From positions 1-64,000 of the forward strand of contig LFMX01000011.1 of NCBI GenBank assembly GCA_001184405.1: a DNA stretch of 64,000 bases, given 5' to 3'. The notes below the pieces were generated by a model. The model ran no database searches, was not told the DNA's origin, and saw only the letters and a program-made list of their open reading frames with translations. This DNA comes from Candidatus Burkholderia humilis (GTDB lineage Bacteria; Pseudomonadota; Gammaproteobacteria; Burkholderiales; Burkholderiaceae). Of this stretch, positions 48,001 to 58,069 are shown piece after piece (the first letter of the stretch is position 1; every line of letters begins with the position of its first letter). The position numbers and the translations under genes were made by a program.

Positions 48001-48830
48001 TCACCGCGGCGAACGAGGCTTATTTGGCAGCAACGCTGACGACGCGCCAGAGTCTCATCGGTCGCAGGTTGTTCGATGTTTTCACCGACGACCCCAACTG
48101 CCCGGGGGAACATGGATCGGATGCGCTCGCGTTTCTCTGGACCGGGTTTTGACCTCGAGAAGAACGGACGCGATGCCTCGTGTGCGTTACGACCTCGTCA
48201 AGCCCGGTGGCAGGTACGAACCCCATTGGTGGCTGGCGATCAACGCGCCGATGTTCGACGCGGCCGGCAACGTCACGGCGATCATTCATCAGGTGACGAG
48301 AGTGACCGAACTGCACTTCGCCGAAGAGGTCGAGTGCGAGCATCAGGACCGTCAGACGTTCTTGCTGATGCTCAGCTACGGGTTGCAGGCGGAAGCGCAG
48401 GAAAGCGCAATCGCCGAGCGGGCCATTCACCTTCTCGCCGAGAAGCTCAATCTCGATCGCTGTTACATCGCGACCTACCTGTCGGGGGGACGATCCTTGG
48501 CGTATCGAGGCCGTGACCGGCCGGGAGGAAATGCGACCCATCCGGCCAATGGTGAAGCTCGCGGACATCCTGTCGAGACCGACACTCATCTTCGACGACA
48601 TCGCGGCGAACCGCTCCCTGTCGGCCGCCGACAAGACATACTTCGCCGAGACCGACGCCGCCGCGGCGCGGTCAGAATCAGGTGATCTGGTCTTTGTTCG
48701 GCGTGAGCGCGACCCCTAGAAAGTGGACCAGAGTCGAAGTCGTGCTGCTGGAAGAGGCGACAGAGCGGCTCTGGGCGGCGCTGGAAAACGCCCGCGCGGC
48801 AACGCCGCCGTGCGAAAAGACTGGAACCCG
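45041..48830 (+). pseudogene. Large CheB/PAS/kinase/receiver hybrid sensor, heavily disrupted
   Basis: One ancestral gene of about 1,260 codons in at least eight pieces. Order: CheB methylesterase-like domain (VVVGASAGGIAALRELV, VILTGMNNDGSLGAREMHEA), PAS (SAIWWGPHLTEVYNDAWRTL), GAF, HisKA with the phospho-His motif FSNVSHEFRTPL near 46720, HATPase (VPNLLSNAFKFTFEGS, DTGIGIP), receiver (LLVVDDNADLPAYLRRLLVS, VMMPGLDGF), PAS and GAF again (ERAIHLLAEKLNLDRCYIAT). Breaks include TGA near 46023, TGA at 47778-47780 (probably CGA to TGA) and frameshifts near 45945, 46400, 46780, 47400, 48110 and 48490. The end is cut near 48815. Confidence 0.8.
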
Positions 48831-49183
48831 TTCCCGGCACCGGCGATGGTTAGCCCGGGCTCCCGTTCGCTCACCTTTCCGTTCTCGCCCAGCAGGCGGC
48901 CAATGAAACGCGGTATCGAATCATCAGGGTTCGGCGACGGATGCAGGGCCCGCATCGCCCGCTACCAGTCTCAAATCATGAGAATCCGCGCGAAGTAATC
49001 TCCACAGACGCCTTTCGCCCACCCCTCCAAGTCTCTACGATGCCCAGAAAACGCGGCACACCTTCGCCGCGATCATAAGAAGCGGAGACACCGATCGCTG
49101 AATGCAAGGCTCAGGCCAGTGCATCCGCCAGCGGAAATTCGCGCCCGACGCCCTTTCCGACCTCTTCAGCACATGGCAAAGCA
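48831..49183. other. Stretch without an identifiable gene
   Basis: The minus strand 48820-48955 shows a protein-like piece (NPDDSIPRFIGRLLGENGKV...GLTIAGAGNG) that I cannot assign; it may be a remnant. The rest (48960-49183) holds the upstream region of the next transporter gene with no clear promoter. Confidence 0.4.
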
Positions 49184-50486
49184 ATGAGAAAAACCCCCTT
49201 CCGATGGATCGTCGCGCTTTTGCTGTTTTGCGCGGGCGGCCTCAATTACATCGACCGCGCGGCCATGTTGGTCGCCGCGCCCATCATTCGCGCCGATCTG
49301 CATCTCAGCGATGCGCAAATGGGCTTGCTGTTCAGCGCGTTTTTCACCGGCTATTGCGTGTTCTGCTTCGTCGGCGGCTGGTGTGCGGACAAGTTCGGCC
49401 CTCGCCGCGTATTCGCGGTCGCGGCCATATTCTGGTCGGCGTTCTGCTCCGCGACCGCGCTGATGTCGAGCTTCGCGGGCCTGATCATCGTTCGTGTGCT
49501 GTTCGGCGTCGGCGAAGGCCCGATGGGGACGACCATCAACAAGTCGATCACCAACTGGTTCCCGCGCGATGAGGCGGGACGCGCCGTCGGCTTCATCGCC
49601 ATCGGGCAGCCGCTCGGGGCCGCCGTGGCCGCGCCGCTCATCGGCTTCATGGCGTTGAATTTCGGATGGCGTGTGGCTTTCTTCGCGACGGGTATTCTCG
49701 GCCTCGTCTGAGTCGCCGCTTGGTGGGGGTTTTCAGGGATACCCCGGCACAACACCCTTCGGTATCCAGCGAAGAAAAGTGGCTTATCGAGTCGAGCCAC
49801 GCGACCGCGGAGGCGGAACAGCAGCGTGCGTGGTCGGGCGAGGACGCATCGTCGACGGGCGGCGGCTGGCGCTTCCTCTTCTCCAGACGCGTGCTGGGCA
49901 TTGCCGTAGCCTTCTTCGCATCGAACTACGTCCTGTATTTTCTGCTCTCCTGGCTGCCGAGCTATCTCGTCGATTTCTATCATCTCGACATCAAGCAGAT
50001 GGCGGTCATCGGGGCGATTCCGTGGCTCGGCGCGTCGATCGGTCTGGGCGGCGGCGTACTCGGCGACTGGCTGGTGAAGCGCGCACGCAGCGCCGTCGCG
50101 GCCAGAAAGGGCTTGATCCTGTTCGCGCTCACGAGCGCCGCCGCGCGACGATGCACACCGCCAATGCGCATCTCGCGGTGCTGTTCATCTCGATCGCCAG
50201 CGTGTTTACCTTCACGATCCCGCAGAACTGCTGGGTGCTCGTGCGCGATGTCGTGCCCCGCAACAAGGTCGGTCTGACGGGCGGCTTCGTTCATCTGATC
50301 GCGAACATGGCGGGACTCGTCGCGCCAAGCGTCACGGGCTGGCTGGTTCAGTACGGCGGGGGTTATCCCGCCGCCTTCGGGGTTACGGCGGCGCTGGCGG
50401 TCGACGCGGCGGTGGGCGTGCTGGCCCTGCTCGGACCGATGGAACGAAAGCGAAGCGCGGTGCAGGCCGGCGAGAGCATCGGCTAA
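49184..50486 (+). pseudogene. ACS-family MFS transporter, nonsense and frameshifts
   Basis: ATG 49184 starts RKTPFRWIVALLLFCAGGLN then YIDRAAMLVAAPIIRADLHL, the pattern of ExuT/glucarate-type anion:cation symporters. TGA at 49709-49711 replaces Trp in LGLVWVAAWW, a one-base shift follows near 49730, and another near 50140. The C-terminal half (IPQNCWVLVRDVVPRNKVGL...) ends at 50486. The intact protein would import a hexuronate or aldarate, in line with the neighbouring genes. Confidence 0.85.
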
Positions 50487-52093
50487 AGCGACATACGGCT
50501 GTGCGCGCCGCTCAATGTTTCCTTGATCGAGATACGGAACACGCGGCCCGACAGCGGCGCTTTCTTGAGCACGTCGAGCGGAACCGGTTGCCGGGCGGAG
50601 GTGACGAACACCGTGTTGTCATCCGTTCCCCCGATGGCGATGCCGCTCGGACAGGGCACCGGTAGCGGCAACGCCTTGTCGAGGCTACCGTCCGGGGCGA
50701 AGCGCATAACGCTCCAGCCATCGCGCACGGCGACCCAGACGCCGCCTTCGCGGTCGAGATCCAGTCCGCTCAGGAACCCCGAGCTCTTTGGAATCCTTGC
50801 GAATGTCCGAACCTCCCGACGCGAAGGCGTGAACATCACGATGTCGCCCACGTCCGCCATCGCACCGAAGAGGTTGCCCGAGCGTTCGTCGAAACGAATC
50901 GAATCGACGATATCGTTCAGGGTCCATTTAGCGGCGAAGCTGCCGTCTTGCTGCAACAACCCGATCTGACATTTTCCCGAATGCAGCGCGGAGGCCTAGA
51001 TCGTGCCGTCCGGCGCCACGCTCGTCGATAGGAGCGGTTTGGCGCTGTCCGGCGGCGCTTTGCTTTTCTTCGCGTCGACGACCGTGCTGCTGCCGTCATG
51101 AAACACGCGTATGCCTTCCTGCGTGACGAGCAGCGTGCGAATGGGCCGCTCGATTTCGATGCGCTGTTCGCTCTGCGCGACGCTGGAAATTCGCAGCGCG
51201 GGCGCGAGCGTGTCCGCTCAGACCAGCACCTGCCGGTGTCGGCACCAGACCGGATGCGCGCCGTACAGCGCCGCCGGCGCCGAGGTCGGAACCGCCTCGT
51301 CATCGCCCTTTTCGATGGCAACGCGAAGCGGCGGCAACGTCATGCCGATATGCTTCACCGCCGACGCGATCTCCGGCCCGAGCAGTTCCAGCCGATTATG
51401 CGTCAGACGATAAGCCGGACCCGCCACGCTAATTGCGTCGCGCACGAGCCCCTGCGCATCGAGAATGGCCGCGCCGACGCATCGCGTGCCGACGACGACG
51501 TTCTCTTCATCGTCGATAGCATAGCCTCGGCTGGCGACCACACGCAATTCCGCCATCAAACGGTGGCGGTCCGTGATGGTGAGATCGGTATGCGCCTTGG
51601 GACGCAGCACCGCGATGATTTCGTTGCGCTCCGCGCCGGGCAGCGCGGCGAGAATGGTCTTGCCCTGACTCGTCGCATAGATGGGTTTGCGATGACCATG
51701 CGAGGTCTTCGAACGCAACGAATGCGGACTGTCGAAGCGTTCGAGCGAGACCACGTCGATGCCTTCGAGCGTGCCGATGTATGATGTTTCACCCGTCAGA
51801 TCGCGAAGCGCCCTCAGTTCGTTCGATGCCGCCGACACGAGGTCCGGCATCGAATAAGCTTGTCGCGCCATCTCCACGCAACGGAATCCGAGGCAGTACA
51901 TGCGATGCGCCGGATCGCGTCGAACCAGCCCTCTTGCCGTCAACGTGGCGAGAATCCGATAGAGCGTCGTTCTCGGCAGCGCAATGCGTTCCGCGAGTTC
52001 GGCCTGACTGATTCCGTCGGGACATTCGCTGATCGCATTCAATACGTCGATCGCCTTTTCGAGCGACGCGGTGCCCTCCCCTGTATTGCTCAT
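50483..52093 (-). pseudogene. IclR regulator fused to SMP-30-like domain, broken copy
   Basis: ATG 52093 (MSNTGEGTASLEKAIDVLNA) begins an IclR helix-turn-helix (SQAELAERIALPRTTLYRIL) and effector domain (SQGKTILAALPGAERNEIIA ... VVGTRCVGAAILDAQGLVRD). At about 51235 a frameshift separates it from an SMP-30/gluconolactonase-like domain (WADTLAPALRISSVA ... GFLSGLDLDREGGVWVAVRD) that ends at 50483. TAG at 50996-50998 replaces a Trp. It is a paralogue of the intact 533-residue protein at 54927-56528. It is divergent from an RraA-like gene. Confidence 0.85.
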
Positions 52094-52259
52094 GGTCTTC
52101 GTGGTCCTCGTCTCAGCATCTGGTACGTTCGACAGTGTACGGAATGAACGTATCGCCTGTACAGGTAGGTTCGAATGCGGTTCTATGGAATAGTGAACGG
52201 CATGCGCGCAGCGCCGCAAACGAGCTGCGCAACCGCCCTTCTTCATCCAGGAAACCGAC

Positions 52260-53080
52260 ATGACCGACGATGCAACGCTGCGCCCGTCCAACGCACGCCA
52301 GCCCACGCTGGAAGAACTCGCCACGCGCAGCAATACGCACTATGTTCCGGACGCCGTGCTGGAGCGTCTTGCCAAAGCCTCCAGCGGCACGCTCACCATG
52401 CAGCTTTTCTAGCGCGGCTATCTTCAGCCGGTGATGGTCGGCATCAAACCGCTGAACAAGTCGCTTAAACCCTTCGCCGGGCGCGCGTACACCATGCGCT
52501 TCATTCCCGCACGCGAACATGTCGATACGCTCGCGACCGTCACCACGCAGCCGGACGATCAGAACCTGCAGTGGTGGTTCGGCGTCGAACAGGTTCAACG
52601 GGGCGATGTGCTCGTGATCGACAGCCGTGGCGACACGCGCGGCGCGGCAATGGGCGATGTCCTCGTCAAGCGCATGATGCTGCGCGGCGCGGCGGCAGTC
52701 GTCACCGACGGCGCATTCCGCGATGGCGACGAAATCGGCGACATGCCGATACCCGCATGGAGCAAGGAAGTCACGGCGACATCGCGGCTGGCGTTCCATC
52801 ATGTGGCCGATCTTCAGGTGCCGATCGGATGCGCGGGCGTCGCGGTGTATCCCGGCGACATCATCCACGGCGATCGCAACAACGTGACGGTCATTCCCGC
52901 GCATCTCGCCGCCGAGCTCGCCGACGCATGCGAAGCGCGGGACGATATCGAGCAGTACATCAGCTTGCGCATCGGCGCGGGCGATGCGCTCAGGGCGTCT
53001 TCCCGGCGAACGACAAGACGCGCGAGCAGTATCGTCAGTGGATGGCCGACGGCCGGCCCGCCATCGCTCAGGCGGAGTGA
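52260..53080 (+). pseudogene. RraA-like aldolase/dehydratase, copy 1, broken
   Basis: ATG 52260 (MTDDATLRPSNARQPTLEEL). TAG at 52410-52412 replaces the Gln of LFQRGYLQPVMVG, and a frameshift near 52990 separates the end GVFPANDKTREQYRQWMADG. The core has GDVLVIDSRGDTRGAAMGDV, VVTDGAFRDGDEI (the DG-x2-R-D active-site motif) and QVPIGCAGVAVYPGDIIHGD, typical of RraA-fold HMG/CHA aldolase-like enzymes also annotated as RNase activity regulators. In sugar-acid clusters such proteins are thought to be lyases or dehydratases. Confidence 0.85.
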
Positions 53081-53083
53081 GGC

Positions 53084-53932
53084 ATGACGACGTCTGTCAC
53101 CCAACTACCCGTTCGCGAGCGCTTCGTCACGCGTTTCGACGAGACCGCGCGCATCGATTCACAAGGCAATGCAAGCTGGCTCATACGAACCGCTTATTTT
53201 GGATTGCTAATTACCAAGGTCGAGCGGCACGCAACGCTCACGCAACGGCTCAACGGCGAAAGCATGGTCGTATCGCCGGAGTGTCTAAAAACGAATATCC
53301 GATGCGCGGACGACCGGCTTTCGAGTCACGGTGATACGCTGTTCATCGTTCCGCCCGGCGAAAGCACGATCGAAGTCACAGGCGACGGCTATCTCGCGCG
53401 CATACTCGGCGCGGAGGAAACGGCGATGCTGAGCGACGCGATGAACGCATCGGATTATCGATGCGCGCCGGAAGAACTCGCGCCGTTCCTCGCGTGGCCC
53501 GCGCCGCGCGATGGCTTCCGTCTTCGCCGCTATAACCTGGACGAATACGCGAATCCGTCGCTTCCGGGCCGCGCATTCCGATGCACCAATCTGATGGTCA
53601 ACATCACGGACATCTATCCGGGCAAGCGCGACAGCAGAAAATTCAAGCCGCATTCTCACGATGACTTCGAGCAGATCACGCTCACTTACGCCGGACGATT
53701 CGCGCATCATCTGCGCACGCCGTGGGGCATCGACTCGACGCGCTGGCGCGAAGACGAACATCTGGAAATCGATAGTCCCGCCGCGATCGCGCTGCCCGCT
53801 GGTCTGATTCATACGAGTCAGGCGCTGGAAGCCGGATGCTGGCTCGTCGATATCTTCGGTCCGCCGCGAATGGATTTCGCGCGCATGGAAGGTTTTGTGC
53901 GCAACGCGAACGACTATCCCTTGCCGGTCTGA
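53084..53932 (+). CDS. Cupin-fold protein of unknown function
   Basis: A 282-residue protein starting 4 bp after the RraA-like gene, with GGAGTGAGG before ATG 53084. The C-terminal half contains a cupin metal motif (KPHSHDDFEQITLTYAG, then PAGLIHTSQALEAG), so it probably binds a divalent metal through the two His, Glu and later His. The N-terminal half (residues about 20-110) may be a second, degenerate cupin barrel. I do not recognise a specific enzyme; a sugar-acid isomerase or a sensor would fit the context. Intact. Confidence 0.65.
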   Translation: MTTSVTQLPVRERFVTRFDETARIDSQGNASWLIRTAYFGLLITKVERHATLTQRLNGESMVVSPECLKTNIRCADDRLSSHGDTLFIVPPGESTIEVTGDGYLARILGAEETAMLSDAMNASDYRCAPEELAPFLAWPAPRDGFRLRRYNLDEYANPSLPGRAFRCTNLMVNITDIYPGKRDSRKFKPHSHDDFEQITLTYAGRFAHHLRTPWGIDSTRWREDEHLEIDSPAAIALPAGLIHTSQALEAGCWLVDIFGPPRMDFARMEGFVRNANDYPLPV

Positions 53933-53982
53933 TTAAAAAAAAGGCAGCCTCGCTACCCTTTCTTCGTACTAACGCGATTACT

Positions 53983-54769
53983 TCATCGCGGTCGCTTCAC
54001 CGAACGGCTGACGCCCGCCACCCACGCTTCGTAATCCGCATACGCTTGCGGTCCCGGCGGATAGACGCCCCACAGCGCTTCGCCCGCAGCGATCCGTTTG
54101 GCCAGATAGCCTTCGATATCGTCCTGCTTCTCGCAAATCTCCGCGAGTTCTTCAGCGAGATGCGCGGGCACGACGGTCAGGCCGTCCGCATCGCCGACGA
54201 TGACATCGCCCGGATAAACGGTCACGCCCGCGCAGCCGATCGGCACCTGCAAATCCGCGACATGGTGATACGAAATGCGCGTGGTCGCAGTGATTTCGCG
54301 CGCATACGCGGGCAGCGCCATCGCCGCAATTTCCGAACCGTCGCGCAACGCGCCGTCCGTGACGATGGCCCGCGCGCCAAAAGCCGTGTCACCAGAATAT
54401 TGCCTGCCGATGCCGCGCGCGGATCGTCGCGGCTGTCGATCACGAGCACATCGCCCGCGCGAATCTGCTCGACGCCTTGCCACTGGAGGTTGTGTGCGTT
54501 CGGGCGCGTGGTCATCGTGCCGTAGGTGTCGATGTCTTCGCGCGCGGGAATGAAGCGCATGGTGAACGCGCGGCCAGCGAACGGCTTGACTTCGTGGTTG
54601 ATCGCACGCAATCCGACCAGCGCCGGCTGACGAAAACCGCGCTTGAACAACTGCGTCGTCAGCGATACGTTGGGTTGCATTTCGCGAACCGCGCGAGTGT
54701 TTCGTCGCTGACTTCGACCGCACGGTCGTTCTCACAATCCAGGCCCTCGGCATACGCATGTAACGTCAT
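53983..54769 (-). pseudogene. RraA-like aldolase/dehydratase, copy 2, broken
   Basis: ATG 54769 (MTLHAYAEGLDCENDRAVEV). Frameshifts near 54680 (before MQPNVSLTTQLFKRGFRQPA) and near 54375 (after LVTRLLARG). It shares long stretches with copy 1: PFAGRAFTMRFIPARED, GDVLVIDSRDDPRAASAGN, IVTDGALRDGSEI and HHVADLQVPIGCAGVTVYPG. It is divergent from the intact IclR/SMP-30 gene, the same arrangement as copy 1 with the broken IclR/SMP-30 gene. Confidence 0.85.
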
Positions 54770-54926
54770 CTTTATCCTCGATCTTTCGAATAAATTCACC
54801 GCAGAACCAGCATGTGGAACTGCACGCCCAAACTCACCTTTGATGCCGACGATGCTACTGCTAAAGTCCATCACATCGAACAGGCGGATGCGAGGCGTGC
54901 GCCGAAAAATTCCAGGGAATGGAAAT

Positions 54927-56528
54927 ATGGGTATCGGAGACGGCACGGCGGCGCTTTCCAAAGCGTTATCGGTACTGGAAATGGTGGGCGGCACGCCCGA
55001 CGGCATGACCAACGCGGAGTTGCTCGAACGCGCCGGCTTGCCCAAGACGACGCTCTATCGCATTCTTGCGACGCTGATCGAGCATGGCCTTTTGCGGCAC
55101 GATCCGACGCACCGCGTCTATCGGCTCGGGTTCCGTTATCTGGAACTCGTGCGCAATTCGTATCTGATGCCGGACCTCGTCGTGGCCGCGACCGCCGAGT
55201 TGCGCGCGCTGCGCGATCTCACCGGCGAAACCACGTATCTCGCCGCGCTCGACGGTCACGAAGTGATCTCGCTCGAACGCTGCGACGGCGCGCACTCGCA
55301 ACGCTCGTCCGACGCGCTCGGGCGCAGCAAGCCGGTCTATTGCACGGGTCAGGGCAAGGCGATTCTCTTGCGCATGCCGCGCGACGAACGCGACGCGCTC
55401 TTGCGCAATGTCACGATGACCGCGCTCACGCCGCGCACCATCACCGACCGGCGGCGTCTGCAAGTCGAACTGCGTATCACGGCGACGCGCGGCTATGCCA
55501 TCGACGATGAAGAAATCGTGCTCGGCGTGCGCTGTGTGGCAGCGTCGATCGTCGGTGGCGAAGGCCGCGTGCGCGGCGCGATCAGCGTTGCGGGACCGGC
55601 TTATCGCATGTCGATGCCGCGTCTGGAACTGCTCGGACCCGAGCTTGCCGAAGCGGCACGTCGCGTGGGCGCGCAACTCGATTCCGGCAGCCGCGCCATC
55701 GACAACGAAGAAGTCGCGGCCGCTACATCGTCATGGGCGTTTCACGGCGCGTTTCCGGTGTGGTGGCCGCAACACGGCGCCTTCTATTGGGCCGATACGC
55801 TTGCGCCCGCGCTGCATGCGCTGAGCATCGACACACAAATCGGACGCGGCGATGACCGCGTGGTCTGTCAACTGGACGCGCCGATCACCGGCTTGCAGAT
55901 GCGCCCCGAGGGGCTGTTGATCGTGCAGCCGGGACGCCATCTGATACTCGCCGCCGATGACACCCTCACCACGCACGAAGGCGGCAGCGTGTTGTGGAGC
56001 GATCCCGACGTCACGCTGCTGTGCACGGACGGCGAGGGGCACACGTGGGCCTGGTTCGAGCGCGGCGGACGCGGCAATCTCGGCATCATCGACGATACCG
56101 AGCGATCCAAGGCCGTGTGGAAGTTCGACGAGCGTATCGATTCGATGACCTGGTCCGCCGATGGCGAAACCGCGTTCGCCGCCGCATCCGGCACGCTGTA
56201 CATGCTCAGGCGCGGCTCGTCGAGCGTGCGCCGCTTCGCGACCATGCCGCCCGGCTCCGGCCAGCTGTCCGGCCTTGCGCTCGACGATCGCGGCGGGCTG
56301 TGGACCGCGCTGCTCGGCGGCTGGAGCCTGATGCGCTTTTCGGCGGACGGCACGCTCGAGCGCATCGTCAGTCTGCCGGTTGCCGCGCCCATCGGTCTCA
56401 CCTTTTTGCGCAATACGCAAGGGCACGCCGCGCTGTACATCACGAGCGACCGCAATCATCAGCCGATCGAGTCGCTGACGAGCGCGCCGCTGTCGGGTCA
56501 TCTGCTGCGCCTTTCGTTCGATGCCTAA
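54927..56528 (+). CDS. IclR-family regulator fused to a degenerate SMP-30-like domain
   Basis: A 533-residue intact fusion. Residues 8-70: IclR winged helix (MTNAELLERAGLPKTTLYRI). Residues about 80-250: IclR effector domain (GQGKAILLRMPRDERDALLR, ISVAGPAYRMSMPRLELLGP). Residues about 273-533: SMP-30/gluconolactonase-like beta-propeller (PVWWPQHGAFYWADTLAPAL, SGLALDDRGGLWTALLGGWS). The metal ligands expected in SMP-30 enzymes (Glu of E-G-P-x-W, Asn of P-N-G, Asp of P-D-G) appear as Ala275, Asp405 and Ser448, so lactonase activity is unlikely and ligand sensing is more plausible. ATG 54927 begins MGIGDGTAALSKAL, matching other IclR starts. Aldose epimerase follows 29 bp later, RraA-like copy 2 is divergent. 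Confidence 0.85.
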   Translation: MGIGDGTAALSKALSVLEMVGGTPDGMTNAELLERAGLPKTTLYRILATLIEHGLLRHDPTHRVYRLGFRYLELVRNSYLMPDLVVAATAELRALRDLTGETTYLAALDGHEVISLERCDGAHSQRSSDALGRSKPVYCTGQGKAILLRMPRDERDALLRNVTMTALTPRTITDRRRLQVELRITATRGYAIDDEEIVLGVRCVAASIVGGEGRVRGAISVAGPAYRMSMPRLELLGPELAEAARRVGAQLDSGSRAIDNEEVAAATSSWAFHGAFPVWWPQHGAFYWADTLAPALHALSIDTQIGRGDDRVVCQLDAPITGLQMRPEGLLIVQPGRHLILAADDTLTTHEGGSVLWSDPDVTLLCTDGEGHTWAWFERGGRGNLGIIDDTERSKAVWKFDERIDSMTWSADGETAFAAASGTLYMLRRGSSSVRRFATMPPGSGQLSGLALDDRGGLWTALLGGWSLMRFSADGTLERIVSLPVAAPIGLTFLRNTQGHAALYITSDRNHQPIESLTSAPLSGHLLRLSFDA

Positions 56529-56557
56529 GTTCGCGTTTCTTTGACGTCTCCTTCACC

Positions 56558-57413
56558 ATGACCTCTTCACCCCGCCTGACGCTTTCGAACGATGTGTTCG
56601 AAGCCGAAATCGCGCCGCACCGTGGCGCGCGCGTGCCGCCTGCGCACGCGTTCCGATGACATCGATCTGCTCGTGCCGCTGCTCGACTGGAACGCGCCCG
56701 AGCACGGCTGGCCGAAAGCGGGCGCGTATCCGCTGATGCCGTTTTCGAACCGCATCCGCGATGCGCGTCTCATGTTTCAAAACGAGACGCATGCGCTCGC
56801 GCCGCATCCGCTCGACGCGCCCAATGTGCTGCACGGCCACGCCCAGCGCCGCGCGTGGGACGTGGCGCACGCCGATTCCCAGCGCGCGGAACTCGTGCTC
56901 GACAGCGCGCCATGCGGTGACTGGCCGTGGCATTTCGAGGCGCGCATCGGCTATGAATTGACCGGGCGCACGTTCGCGGTATCGCTCGAACTTCGCAACC
57001 GCAGCGATCGCGCGATGCCCGACGGTATCGGCTGGCATCCATTCTTTGCGACCGACGCGCGATCGACCATGCATTTTCACGCGGCACGCCATGAGGCGAA
57101 CGCCGTGCTGAGCGCGCTTTCGCGTGCCGACCGGGCCACGCACGATTGCGTCGATTACGTCAGCGAGTGGGACGGCGCGGCGCGCATCGAACGGGATGCG
57201 GGCACGCTGCGCATGAGTGCCGAAGCGCCGCTCACGCATCTGGTCGCGTATGCGGCGCGCGGGGGTCCGTTCGTCTGTCTGGAATCCGTTAGTCATGTCG
57301 AGAACGGGTTCAATCTCGCCGCCGGGGGTATCGACGGAACCGGTATGCAAACGCTGGAACCCGGCGCTGCGCTTGCGGCGCGCGTTACACTCGCGTGGGA
57401 GTGCGCGGAATAA
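56558..57413 (+). pseudogene. Aldose 1-epimerase family protein, one frameshift
   Basis: ATG 56558 (MTSSPRLTLSNDVFEAEIAP). Near 56635 one base is lost or gained, so the rest (DDIDLLVPLLDWNAPEHGWP, LMPFSNRIRDARLMFQ, LHGHAQRRAWDV, PDGIGWHPFF) lies in another frame to 57413. The two catalytic-type His (NVLHGH and WHPFF) and the late Glu (QTLEPG) are visible. It would interconvert anomers of an aldose or uronate. Confidence 0.82.
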
Positions 57414-57456
57414 GCATCCAATTCCAGATGCTGAGACTGGATGGCGCGTCAGACAT

Positions 57457-57491
57457 GCGCGCCTCTCAACATCGCGAAGCGCTGCTTTTAC
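57457..57491. repeat. 35-bp direct repeat, copy 1
   Basis: GCGCGCCTCTCAACATCGCG then AAGCGCTGCTTTTAC. It is identical but for one base to 59240-59274, which lies inside the enolase-superfamily gene near its N-terminus. Copy 1 lies in the 190 bp between the epimerase and NTF2-like genes and is not part of a gene I can recognise. Confidence 0.8.
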
Positions 57492-57604
57492 ACTGCACCT
57501 GAACCCCTTTTCGCGCCGAACGCCATCCGGCGCGTGCCCTTTTCACACGATAAAGCCCGTTTGTGCGCACGACCCGCGACGGGCGTACACGGAGGCATTC
57601 CTTC

Positions 57605-58069
57605 ATGGCCGATCACAAACCCGCATCTCATACCGAACGCTACGCAGCGCTGATTCGCCGCTATTTCGACGCCTGCAACGAAGTCGATTACGACAAGCTC
57701 GTCTCCTGCTTCACACCCAACGCCGTGCATTATTTCCTCGCCGGCCTGCCCGATATTCCGTGGCGCGGCGCGGATGTCATCGCGCGTAAATGGCAATGGT
57801 GCGTGGCCGAACTCGGCTCGCAATGGACCATCGAAAAGATTCTGGTGTCGCACGATTCGCATGAAGCCATGATCGAATGGACGCACTGGAAAAGCAAGCC
57901 CGGCACTGCGTTGTGGGGCGACGAATGGTATGTGTTCGATCCGGACACGTGCCACATCAAGGAGATTCGCGCGTATTACGCGTCGCCCGCCGACAAGAGC
58001 GTGGCGATCAACGAGCTGGTCAATTTCGACTACACCGGACGCGGCTACAACCTGAAGGCACGCTCATGA
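57605..58069 (+). CDS. NTF2/SnoaL-like protein
   Basis: A 154-residue alpha/beta-cone protein: TERYAALIRRYFDACNEVDY, FTPNAVHYFLAG and VAINELVNFDYTGRGYN. Members of this fold are isomerases, hydratases or ligand-binding proteins. GGAGG lies 9 bp before ATG 57605. The stop overlaps the next ATG (ATGATG), so it is translated with the Dabb-domain gene. Intact. Confidence 0.75.
   Translation: MADHKPASHTERYAALIRRYFDACNEVDYDKLVSCFTPNAVHYFLAGLPDIPWRGADVIARKWQWCVAELGSQWTIEKILVSHDSHEAMIEWTHWKSKPGTALWGDEWYVFDPDTCHIKEIRAYYASPADKSVAINELVNFDYTGRGYNLKARS

Noticed and set aside
52130-52200. Possible IclR operator (TTC-TATG-GAA type dyad near 52180) in the divergent region of module A
   Set aside because: No matching element is evident in the equivalent region of module B, so it could be chance.
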